NCBI GenBank assembly: GCA_009741485.1
Contig: CM019215.1
Location: 74,033,735 to 74,097,734, forward strand
Source of the DNA: Malurus cyaneus samueli
Lineage: Eukaryota; Chordata; Aves; Passeriformes; Maluridae
Length of the DNA: 64,000 nt
Direction of reading: 5' to 3'
A program made the translations under genes and the position numbers. Positions 49,968 through 61,410 of this stretch are shown here, one piece after another. Within the stretch, counting starts at the first letter, position 1; every line of letters starts with the position of its first letter. The notes beneath the pieces are model-generated. The model did not search any database and was not told where the DNA came from. It saw only the letters and a list, made by a program, of their open reading frames with translations.

Positions 49968-52275
49968 AGGGGCACCCCACACCTGTCGTTGCAATGCAGT
50001 ATTAATTAAAAACACTGATGTATAAACACACGCTCCCATATTCAGTAATGCTGGTTTTTCTGTCGCTCACGGGAGTCAGCTTTTCTTGTACATTGTGGGT
50101 GAGGGGGGTTTCTGGAGGACTGTTTTGTTTGCTTTTTGTTTGATCACTTTTTAAGGTGCCGTGGCTCTCTGTGGAGAGGCTGCCTTAATGTGGAAGCAAT
50201 GAGTGCTCAGCATCTCCGGCGGGGTGTCATTTCCATAAGAGCCATGGTCTTGTCCCTGGCTAAAGTAGCTGCCTCCAAAGGAAATAGCACATAATCCCTC
50301 CTTTGGAAATGCTACTAAGCTATGTCCAATACGTCTGAATTCTAGCTGTGCTCATGACGCTGACTATGCAATATTGTGTCTGTGTTCCCCACCGTTTTCC
50401 AGCATGGTTGGTAAAGTATCCTCTTGTCTCCAAATGATTTCTTTTTGGTAGTCATCCATTGTAATCCCTCAGGAAATTCTGGGTAATGTTCTAAACATGC
50501 TCGTTTGAGGCAGAGTAAGACCTGTGAGCCCCTGCTGAGTGAATCTGGACATGCCAATGCCTGGATTTTCTTGGGAAGCCCACCTCCTGGTCACTCGTGC
50601 ATCATCACTACTTGCCTTCATTTCTAAATTTGTCCTCTCCTGCAAGTGCAGTACCACCCTCTGGTAGCAGATAGGGACTTCTGGCTCTGATAAGCAGCGA
50701 CACATTCACCCGAGTGAAGGAGAACAAATGAAGTATTGGTGGCCTGACAAAAGGAAAAGCCATCAAACTGTCCTGAGAGGCTTCTGTAACTCTGCAACAA
50801 CCTGACATAGTATTGCAGGACAGTGGGGACGCTCTGAGGAATGCTGGAGCAGCTTGCACAGGGCAGTCCCAATTGCTGTGCTGCATGGTTGTCACCAGAA
50901 AGTCTGGCTTTGTCCCTTTGCTGTCCCTTTTCAGCAGCCATGGCGCCACTGCAGCAGATGCTCCCTGAGCAAACCAGGCACGTGTGTCCAGGTAAAGTCA
51001 GGATGTGCCTTAGTACACTTAGAAACCCAACACTTTTCTGTGGCCTTCCAGTTCAAAGGATCTCAAGGCTGATCTTAAGGCTTTAAAGATGTTAACCTGG
51101 TGTTAGATAACACCCCTGGGGACAGAGAGGCTTGGAGTTATTCACATCACATTTAGATTTTGTGAGATTTTGGCTGTGTACGTTCCCTACGCTGGAGATA
51201 CAAAGAGTTAAATACCAGCATTGCCCTGTCACATGGGGAGCTCCTGGTACTCTCATGGTCACTCTCGCTCTTGCATGAGCAGGAGTGTTTTGGAGGTCCC
51301 CTGTCTCACTGGCTCCTTCCCCAGAGTGTGTGGTCAACTCATGGTTACTTTCTTCACAAATTTCTGGCAGCTGCTTCTCGGTGTTTTCACATGTGATACT
51401 CAGATCTGGAAGCCAGACACGTAAGGGGTGATGATATTTTCAGGCAGGCCCCCTGTGCCTGGCTGACAGGTGAATTCATACGTTCAGCTCAAATGTAAGG
51501 GAAACACTGTGTCTGGTTTTCATAAGCAGGAGTTCTGTCATCCCCAGACAACACTAATAAAATCAGGGGTATGAAATGAAAATCAATATGCTCAAGAAAA
51601 ACACGTAACTGCCGAGGAAATACTTATAACAATGCTCTCTCAAAAAAAAAACCAAAAAAAAAAAAAGGGGGCAGTGGTTTGGACATGTTCCTGCAGAGGG
51701 AACTTGTCCTACTGCTGCAAAAATTCCTGTAACTTATGTGTCTTCCTCCAGTTTTGGATTTCTTAATATACAGGATGGCATCAGCTCTGAATTATAAATT
51801 AAGTTATACTAAAGCAAAGAAGGCCATGGAAAAGAATTTGTCATTGCTACTGTTAGTGGTCAGTGACTAATAGGAAGTGATACCATACCTTGGACAGTTA
51901 ATTTCATTTTGGTTTTTCTTTCCATATTTTTAAAACAAGAGATTATTCTCCAGCAAGTAATACAGTCTATTTTATCTGAGCCAGCTATACTCTCTGTTTA
52001 TCCTTTACCTAAAAATGGCCTCAAGGAATTTAAATGTTGAGCCCTGAGGATGGTGGGATTTTGAGCCATTTGCACTCATGAAATATAAAGCCTCACTAGT
52101 AACATTTAATTGTTTATTAAAAAAAAAAAAGCTACTTTTCTGGCTATGTTAAATTGAGTGAATAGTGCTACATGGTTTTTAAGTTTCTAATGTTTAAATT
52201 GGCCTGTACTGTACAAATCTCACTATAAAGCCTTAATTTGCTACCAAGAAATAAAGCAATATATTGGTAACTGAT
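49968..52275 (+). other. FBXL7: FBXL7 3' UTR (3' end inferred)
   Basis: The sequence after the TGA at 49965-49967 has no splice context and no recognisable repeat until beyond 52.2 kb, as expected for one long 3' UTR. The proposed end lies about 20 bases after AATAAA at 52250-52255. Length would be about 2.3 kb, similar to the multi-kilobase 3' UTR I recall for mammalian FBXL7. Within it are AATAAA at 51556-51561, an A-rich tract at 51642-51666 and an A run near 52119-52130, which could cause internal oligo(dT) priming. The true end could instead be near 53835 if the signal at 53813 is used. Confidence 0.6.
52250..52255 (+). terminator. Candidate FBXL7 poly(A) signal, proximal
   Basis: Canonical AATAAA about 2.28 kb after the stop codon, followed within 30 bases by a TG-containing stretch (tattggtaactgatg) that could serve as the downstream element. 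Upstream sequence is AT-rich and free of repeats. Assignment is by position and motif only. Confidence 0.5.
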
Positions 52276-52626
52276 GAGCATGCAGCCTCATTTGCACAAA
52301 CTGATTAACCACTAGTGAAAAAGAAATGATTAAATACTTTTAAAACTTTGCTTGAAAGGTAAGTGGGTGAATAAGCATATTAGCTCATCAGGTAGGTGGG
52401 TGACTATATTAAAAGTGGAAAAAAAATTATTATGGATTATGGACTCACCTGTCTCTCTCTTTAACATTTGATTTTCCTCATGTGGTTCTTCTTGACCCTG
52501 ACATAATCAGAAACTGGAAGTATAAGTAAAAGAAAAAAAGAACATATAAAAAGCACATGAATAAAAATTTCAGGGGGCCTCTGCATTGGTTTAAAAGCAC
52601 ATTAACATAGTTCATATTTCTTTATT

Positions 52627-52665
52627 CATTTTACTTTTCACATATTTCATGTGAAAAGTAAAATG
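52627..52665. repeat. Perfect 17-bp-arm inverted repeat, 5-base loop
   Basis: Left arm CATTTTACTTTTCACAT (52627-52643), loop ATTTC (52644-52648), right arm an exact reverse complement (52649-52665). One G-T wobble and one A-T pair would extend the stem. It lies about 370 bases after the proximal candidate poly(A) signal. Confidence 0.95.
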
Positions 52666-53812
52666 GAATGACTGAAAGGGTAGAGCACTTAATGAAGCAG
52701 TGTTGCATTTTGAATACTCTAAAAATCCTACTCTGGGGGGCACTGGTGAAAAGTTAATAAAGGTAATTTTTCTAAGCCAAACATTTTTAAGTACATAGTC
52801 TTACATGATCTGAGTTTGTACTCTGAGACTGCTACTTACTTCAAGAAAAGTTGAACATAACTTATTGGTACAGCTTGCCTGACTTGACTTTTAACATTTT
52901 TCCTGTGTCTACTTCCAAAATGACAGATCCAGAAAAGAAACTGAAATAGGGCATGTGGAGCTGAGTTTGCTGGAAAGTTGCAATGTGTGACTGATGTGTC
53001 TTCTAGTTTAGGGTTAGAAAGACTATAAATTTCCTGAGTGAAAACATAGGTGATTTTTGAACCATAAAATTCAGGCTCAGGCACTGCTGAGGCTTCTTCT
53101 GCTCTGCAAGAGCATATGGTGATCTCATCAAAGAAAAGCAGCAATGAATCACATCAGTCAGGCTGGCATGTTATTTATGTCTTTGGAATCATTGGTATCC
53201 TCCAGAGAAGGGGTCTCTTGGAAAAGACACATCTACATTACCATGCACTGTGATTAGAGCCAAAGCTCTGTATCTAGGTATTCATCCTCCCCTTGGCTTT
53301 GGTAAAAAAATTGAACTGTGTTTTTCCTGGTAGAAGCATGAGACTGATGTGAAGTGCAACACTTTTACCCCTTAGAGCTGTGCTCATCTGGCTTCCTGCA
53401 GAATGCAAAACAGCTTCTGTTGGATGTTTTGAACTCAGAACCATGGTCCAGACGGAAACCTTCAGTAGTGGCTTATGTGGTTTCTCAAAACTTCTAGACT
53501 TTGAACTGAAAAATTAAAAAGCTAGTAAAATATCTAATTTTAGCACTAGGCTTGAAGCAGGTCCAAGCTCTTATTGAAAAGAAACACAGTGATTATTTGG
53601 ACTGCAGGCTGGCTGCCCTTCAGCTGCCAGTGTTACTTTAGAGAGGAAAAGTTTTCTGACAGAATTGGTGCATGGCTCCTCTTTCCCCAGTGTTCCCCAG
53701 GAAAGGAACCTACCTTCAGTTTTTTATCATTTATTCAGTTTAGCTATTCGTGCTGAAACTTCCCATGCTGGGCTTTGAATATGTTAGTTGAAATGGTTCA
53801 TCTGGTTCTGTA

Positions 53813-53818
53813 AATAAA
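53813..53818 (+). terminator. Candidate distal poly(A) signal
   Basis: Canonical AATAAA overlapping TGTAAATA at 53809-53816, which matches the Pumilio-binding consensus. A T-rich stretch with GT content follows (tcattttgctcatgtt). If used, the FBXL7 3' UTR would be about 3.85 kb. It could also be a chance hexamer in intergenic DNA. Confidence 0.3.
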
Positions 53819-54544
53819 GCTGGAGGAAATGTCATTTTGCTCATGTTAAACTCCAGGTGACCTTTCCTTTGAAAACGGTCCATTGCTCTTCATCCCCTCT
53901 AAAGCCTTCGCAGTGAAAGTGTGAGCCTTGCCAGGAGGTCAACTTTGGGACAAGGATGTGTCTTCCTCATCTCCCAGCCAGTTTCACCTAAATTTAGCTA
54001 CATCACATGAACATCTCCAACTCTGTGACCAGGGAGAAATGGGACATGCTCAGATATTTTGAAGCTTGTAGTCTGGCAAGACCTAGATTTGGCAAAGAGA
54101 ATAGGTGTTTATCACTCTGGCAGTGTGAAGGAGGAAATGACCTGAATTATATGGAAGCTGCCTGGAAAGTCAGGGCAGGGTTGAAAGATGGCTTTTTGAG
54201 AACTGGAAAAAGAAGGATGAAGGAGATTTCCTGGGCAAGGGGGACTGGGACTGAGATGATAAGAGATTGAAAGATTTTCATCTAAGAAAATGGGACTGGG
54301 GTTAAGAGAGGTGGGTTTGTATGGGTGGTTGAGCAGGGAGAGTTGGGCCAGAGGAAGCAAATACTGAAGAATGAAGTTTGGGGTAGGAACAGAAACATGT
54401 AGAAAATTAAGTGAACTTCATTTTAATACAATCCACTCCCTTGGCACAGGCTCTGAAAAAGGCAGTGTTTCAGTGAGGATGCTTCAAGTTTGAAACCAAA
54501 AATAATGTAGTAATTTTGCTTCTAATGCATCCAATATTTACCTT

Positions 54545-54562
54545 TATATATATATATATATA
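54545..54562. repeat. (TA)9 microsatellite
   Basis: Perfect TA run followed by a degenerate TATGTATAAATATAAG stretch. Confidence 0.9.
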
Positions 54563-57500
54563 TGTATAAATATAAGTAGATTATACAGTAAAACTATATA
54601 CCTATATACCTATAAACCTTTACCAGCATGTGGAAGTCTGAGAGATTGCCAGCCTCAGTGTCTTTTTCTTCCTTAACACCTTTGTGTGAAGTAGCCTGGT
54701 GAGAAGAACAAGGCAAGGCAGGTTTGTAAGGTCTGTCCTTCTTTGGCACTGCATTCACGATGTCAGCTACTCAGCTTTGCCAAGGTGCAGGCACCAGTGC
54801 AGAGCCAGACTCATGCCATGCCATTTTTGAGGGCTGTTAGAGGGCACAATAATTACAGTTCAAGTTACTGCCAGGCAGAAGACAGCAGAGTTCAAACTTA
54901 GCCTAACAAAAATGCATTCAACTGAAAAGCATTATTGCATGCAATGAAACAGATTAAATCCATTTTATCTTCATAATAGCTGAGGGATGTTTATTTTCAT
55001 GCGCCCTGCTGTACAGAGACAGAGCAAGTTTTTCATCCCTTTTTGTCTTCTGGATAGAAACATCAGGTCATTTTTCCCTTGTCCTCTGGATGATCACAGA
55101 GGCACAACTGAGACTTAAACTAGTCAATGGAAATCTTTTCCAAGTAGGCTCTGCTAATGCAAATTTTAAAAATGTTATGAGTGGAACAATCCAGTTGGCC
55201 ATAGATATGTCAGATTAAGCCAATATAAAAATTACTAAACAGGCACCAGAGAAAAAAACCAGAAGAGCCAGAAGGAGGGGGCTTTTAAAACAAATAACCC
55301 CCCAAGCTTTTACAAATGACCTTGGTACTTTTAATGCAGAACAGAAATCTTAGCCATTCCTTCTAGCACTAAAGCTACTGTGTTCTTTGGGTTAGAATGG
55401 ATCAGTTTTCCTTTGTTTTTTAAAGAAACATTGCATGCTGTAACCTCAAGCTCACATAAATGGTAGAAATGGAAAAAGTCATCTTGCAAAGAGGAGAAGG
55501 AATGCAAAGAGGGATCAGTGCCAAAAGGAATGAATATTTTTAACAGTTTCACATTTCATTGTCTGTCTTTGATGGCACTTAAAATACTTCTTTTAAAAAC
55601 AAAAATGGCCATTTTTGAGATGTTTTGTTACTTCTTCAATTTACTCCATTCACAGAGTTGCCTTGGCAGGCAGACATCAGAGCTTTAGACAAACTGAATT
55701 TCTAGCTGTAAAAAATAAGTGTTGCTAATGTATTGTTTAAAACTTAATTTGATTTAAGCATTATCAAGTGTTTTCACATCTTAATCATTTGTCCTATAAA
55801 GAATGTATTCCAAGCCTTTATCAGATCAAGTGCAAAAGCATTTCTAAATGTTTAGAATTAACTATATTTTTCTGCACCCCAATTTTGCACTAGTTGTCTG
55901 TTCCTGGTCTATTGTATGCTGTGAAAATGCTTCCAGGAACAGGGCTTGTGTCTGGACTTGACTTACATTTTATTTGATTGCTTTATGCTCATGTGCTACC
56001 ATGATTGTTGATGTGTCTTTTCTGGCATGACACTGCAGAGGGACTGCCTGAGTTTCAGCACGGAAATGGAACGGGTAACACGTGATATCTGTGTTGGGGC
56101 AGTTCTCAGAGCCTGCAGTTTCATGGCTTTGAAATACCCATTCACAGCAGTGTCGGTGCTTTTGTAGTGATTTATTCCTTTGCTGCATGAAACATCTTCT
56201 GTTTTATTGGCGTCGATGACAGGACCAAACTGTAACTGCAGCACCTGCTTTGGGCAAGGTAGGAGAGACATGGCCTTCCCTCCACACTGTCCTTTCCTGT
56301 CCTCTTCTGTCCTCTAGATTTACCCAAGTTCCTGCGACACTCTGAGATATTCCATCTCCTTAGTCATGGATAACTCAAATGATGGATGTCTCAGTGTTAA
56401 TAGGATAAGTAAGGCCATTTACTTGGCAGACAGTCCAGGTGATTAACTGGAGGGATTGACTACCAGTTAATCATGGCCAAATCGTGCTCATGTTTCTTAG
56501 CCGAGGTGGGAAGTCCATGCGTGAATGTCAGTAAACATGATGCTTTCTGGTGGTTTGTTTTTTGGTTTTTTTTTTTTTTAAGGGGATATTTAGAACTACA
56601 AGGTGGATCAGCTGGGGGAAAGTGGTCTGCACAATCAAACCATTAAAATCATATTTGTTAAACTAGTGTAGCAGAAAATCAGGTACACGTCTATCATGAT
56701 GCATATGGTCAGGTCACACCTCAGTGAGACTGCTGGGGCAGCACCATTGGGGTTTTCTTTCTCTCTGGCATTGTATTCCCATACCTGAATAGCACAGAAA
56801 TGACCCAAACTTTCTGACCAAACAAATGACGGGGAACTTTTGTTGAGTGCTTTTTAATCTCTTAAAACTTCCTGTCCTTTCTCTCTCACCAGCTGATGTG
56901 TTGGGGAGCCATCCCAAGGGCCTCCTCTTAGTTGGAGCTGGCCAAGCTGCTGCCACCTCTGCAGCTGGGCTGACAGCTTCTCTCAGTGCTGAAACCTGAA
57001 TCCTTGCTGTTGTTCCCTCTGAAATGTGGTTGCCTCCCCCTTTTCCTTTCCTTGAGATTTGCTGACCCCAAATAGATCTCCTTTCACGCTGGCAGGGGAG
57101 TGGTGGTGCCACCATGGTGGTACCTGCTGCATTTTCCAGAGAACCAGAATGAAAACAAAGGTTCAAGCCAGCAAGGAAGCGCCTGGAGTTTGGCTGTAAT
57201 GACAGAGCCATGCAGGGTCACTTGATCTCTTGGGTCAGGTAACAGTGTCCCACAAAAATACCTGCCTGAAACAGCCTGGCACACAAATGGAAAAGCTGGC
57301 AAATGTTTAGCAGCAGTGCATTCCTGCTGCTGGGGCATTCAGCATTTGCATGGCTGTGGGTGCAGGGGGACCTGTAGTCTTACAGCAACGGCCCCACTGT
57401 CAACATTCCACTGGTGAAAAGGAAAATGAAATCCTTCCCTGCGGATCCAGAGATGTGAAAGCTCTGGCTGGTTGGGAGGGGCTCTGGAGTGCCCTGGGGC

Positions 57501-57589
57501 GTGCCAGGGCTCATGCCAGGTGTTTGGCACATGGGTCACTCAAATGCCATTCGTTCCATGCTGGAGTCACAAGAGGAAAGCCTGCTTGG

Positions 57590-57990
57590 TGGGGTTCTTG
57601 CCTTGAAAGGCCAGTTTTTAATAATGACACAGACACGGTTAAGGGGATAAAAAGGGTTTTACCTCGGTATTTGGGATCCCAGGTGCACAACTTGATGGCA
57701 GAATGCACACCCGTGTACAGCACGGGTACAAGTTTTATAGGTTTCAGGAATTAGCATATCTATCTAGGATTCCCCAATAAAAACTTAACAAATGCAGTAA
57801 TGTCCCCCTATTCTAATGAATTCCCCCCCCAGATGAGGCCAGAGCCTAGTTTACACAAGATGTTCTGGACAGAAGGCTTCACCCAAGGCTGGAGCCTCAG
57901 GTTTAAGATAGCACAGTGCACACTGACCCATTCCTGAGGATGTTTGGTCTCTCTGCCCAGCAGAACTCCTAAACTAAGCTGGAATATCAG
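57590..57990 (-). mobile_element. Candidate endogenous-retrovirus-like LTR fragment
   Basis: On the minus strand the order of signals fits an LTR. A TATAAAA box (57739-57733) is followed about 20 bases on by a small hairpin (7-base arms 57709-57715 and 57721-57727) around the expected transcription start. An ATTAAA poly(A)-signal variant (57622-57617) lies about 90 bases further. The order U3, TATA, short R and U5 is plausible. No coding region is present, so this would be a solo LTR or fragment. Both boundaries are approximate, and family assignment needs a repeat library. Confidence 0.5.
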
Positions 57991-60900
57991 GCATCAGGGT
58001 ATCCATGGCTGTCATAAACCCAGGATAGAAGTGGGAGAAAAGGGTCAGGAGCTCCTTCTAGAAAAGTGCATTTTGCAGAATGGGCTCTCCTGGCATCCAA
58101 CTTGGACTGATTTTTCTCCAAAGAGTTTACACTAAGCCTGGACTGCTCAGAAGCAGCAAAGGGAGCTGTGACAAGGCAGAGGTGACCATAAGCTGAGGGG
58201 AGGTGGTTGAAGGTGAAACACGAGGACATGTTAAGAAAGGTTCCAGACTCTCAAATTTATTTTTCTAAAATGAGGAGGGTGTTTTGTGTTGGTCTGGGGT
58301 TTTTAAAGTAATGTTAAAGTAATTAAATTTGTAGGGTTGCTTGTATTTACCCTTTGTATGGGAACCTCATTCAGAAATACTGAGACTGGTTTATCTTCAG
58401 ATCAGAGAGGTGTCTGATTTCTGAACATCAGTCTACTTTTTTTTGTAAGGAAAATTGATGAAGGCACAAGATGGCCTTGCAGCCTGAACTTTTGAGTTCA
58501 TAAATCTCTGGCTGGTTAAATTTGACAGCATGACAAAGCAGCCTTCTCTTTTCCTGCCAAAAAATAAGAAAAAGCAAGGGATAACTGCATCTAAATTCCC
58601 AATAAAGAGAGCAAAGGAATTCAGGACTGAAAGCTGAACTGCAAGTGGTAATGTGTAATCTCTTGCTTATAAGATATTTTCTCCTGTGGGAGTCAAAAGT
58701 GGTGCTGTGAAGCTGGAGGGTAAACTGAAGTTACCATAAAGATTACACGTGGTGAGCACATGGATAAATGAGGCTGTAGGGAAGAACCAGCACAGCTTTT
58801 CTACAAGAAAGCCAAAGGGTCAATAAATACAAGGGGGACCTGTCAGCCTGAGGTGCTGAGGGCACCAGAAATGTTTTGAGAATGGCTTCTCTGTCTTGCT
58901 TCACAGCGTGGACTAGGATGCTTCGTCTGGAAAAGAGTTAACTAAGGTGAGATATGACACATATAACAAATGTAATCATGAATAGGTTAATGGAGGAAGG
59001 GACTGAATGTTTACCTTGATTAATAGTGGGGCATCAAGTGAAACCAGTAGGTAACAGATCCGTAGCAAATTGGAGTAGTTCTTTGTTTGCCATGCATTAA
59101 AGACTTACGGGGGGTTGTGGATGCTGAATGTTCACCTCATTTAGGAAGAGACTGGACAAGATGGTGGAGGAAAAGTGTGTGTGCAGCCATTTACATAAAA
59201 CAGGCAGCCTCTGGCTCAGGAAATGCCTGGGGCACCAAGTGCTGGAGCCTGGCAGGCTGTGCTGGGAAAATACTCTGGCTCTGTCCTTGTGCTTCTCTCT
59301 GGGCATCTGGTCGTGGCTCTGCTCAGACTGTTCAGCTGCACAGACCTTTTGTCAGCAGCCGTTTTCATGTTTGCCATTTGTCTCAGCAGATCCCTGACAC
59401 AGAGCAAATGCTCATTCCTTGCTTGCAATGTTTTTATTCAGAGGTTGCTCAAGGTTCTTCAAATATTTTCATCACCCTTTTTTCTGAAATCCTTGGGCTT
59501 CTGACTGGAAAACCTGGTCTAGTCAGGAGCTAATATTCACATGTATGGACTTTCATGGGATTAGGCACTAGAAGTTTTGCTGAGGCTTGGTACCCTGCAG
59601 ATTTAAACCCTATTGCTGCAGAATGCAATGAGAACATGTCTGTGTTTGGAAGAGAGAGCAGGGGAAGGAGAGCATTCTGTGCTCTTTCCACCTCCTGCAG
59701 TTTGGGAAGATTTTAGGTCTCCCTCATTCCTCTCATCTACAGGGAGAATTTTGGAAATCAGAAAACCTGTAAGACAGCATCTTTTGCCTGGAGCCTCTGC
59801 TCAGTCAAAGAAGTTTAAGCATCTCTGCTTCCCTTCATCAACCTTTAGCAAGGCGTGCTGTGTGTCAGGCACGAGCAGCCGTGTAAGGGCAGTTGGCTGC
59901 TCAGTCAGGTCACACAACTGGCTGTGGCATTTGGCATCACAGTTAAATGTCCCTTAGATGCTAAAAGGCAGGGCACAACCCGTGGAAATACAGTTGACAG
60001 AAACTGTACTGTCACCAAGTGCCAACCCATCGGTGTTTCCCAGACCCATCTGGAGCAGGCAGAAACTGTCTCCAAATCAGCAACACTGAACGAGTCCCTT
60101 CTCTGCTCCTTCAAACCCTTTGCCTGCTTCTGGCCCTGGGCCCACACAAATACCCAAACACAGCGAGGAATATAAATTTGCAAGGGTTTCAGCTTTCATA
60201 ATATGACTAAGTTGTTTTGATTTAAGAGTGCTTGTCTTGCCAACATTGGAAAAAATTAGTACATTCCCCTTATGGCTGAATGTCAAGGTACACCCAGATT
60301 TTCAGAAAAATGCCCCAAATGTGCCCATGTAAATGCACAACTGAACCAAGACCTGAATGTTGGAGAACTTAACTCTGTCTTTAATTTTTTTTTTTTAGGG
60401 AAACCTGGAGAAAAATAGGAAACTCTGGCAGATGAGAGGATAAAGTCCTTGCTTCGAACAAGGCCTGAAATCACCAATGGCAAACCAAGAAAATGAGAAA
60501 AAGAGCGTGCAGAATTACTGTGCTGACCTTGGAGTACTGAGACACTATTTGAAATGCTCCTGAGCTTCACTTATTTTTCTCCACAGAATTTGCCTACAGG
60601 GTTGCAATGCTTCATGTGTTTAAGAGCTGTGCCAGATTTGCCCATTTAGTGCACAGTGCATGAAGAAAAGGTAGAAATAACACCACTAATATTTAAATAT
60701 ATTCTGATTCTTCTCTGGGGTCATAACTTCTTCTTGCTGCATAATGTCAGCCTGCCCTTCTTTTTTTTAATAAATGTGTTCTGCCAGTAATATCCTCACA
60801 GACTGATGTAAATGTAGACTCATTTTGGGGAAAATCATATCAGTGTGGAGCAGCTGTTTGCAGCAAGACTTGTCATTGCAAAGCAATCTACACATTTGTG

Positions 60901-61388
60901 GATCCCTGACACATTTGCAGGCTTGCATTGATTATTTACACTTATTAAGGCCAGAGTTTGGGGAAAAGTGCTACACCAAAGGCTAAGTTTAGTTGACAAA
61001 ACAGAGGTATTGGATTCCATTGGAGATGCTCGAGGGTATGTGAGACATACACAGAAGGGTGGCTGGGAGGAGAGTTCCTGAGGAAGACTTTTGCCCAGGC
61101 AGAGGGAGGCCAGGCAGAGGCCATCAGGCATCTCAAATGCCTTCAGTTGTCCTTACTTGGGCAGACATGCTTCCGAAAATTATTGGGAAAATGGCTGTGG
61201 TTAAGGTCAGACAGGCTGGGCCACAAACACACTAAAAGTAAACTACAAATGATTGACTGTGCAGGAAAGTATAGAAATGTCTGTCATGTGAGGATATGAT
61301 CATTTTGCAACGCTGCTTGCCACAATTTTAGTGCAAATATTTATTCAGTTTGGGCTTCCTTTTCAAAACCAAAGTGGTTTTGATGTTT

Positions 61389-61410
61389 AAAAAAAAAAAA
61401 AAAAAAAAAA
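61389..61410. repeat. Poly(A) tract, 22 bases
   Basis: Uninterrupted A run, then G and seven more A. No retrocopy body recognised upstream. Confidence 0.9.

Larger units (their letters stand above)
52276..57589. other. Intergenic region downstream of FBXL7; no gene seen
   Basis: No exon with recognisable protein similarity on either strand. It contains a 17-base-arm inverted repeat (52627-52665), the alternative poly(A) signal at 53813, a (TA)9 run (54545-54562) and AT-rich flanks. Open frames such as 56714-57211 (minus, 165 codons) have no visible domain or splice support. Confidence 0.65.

Noticed and set aside
59087..59533. 148-codon open frame in the downstream region
   Set aside because: No recognisable family, multiple overlapping frames, no promoter or splice support.
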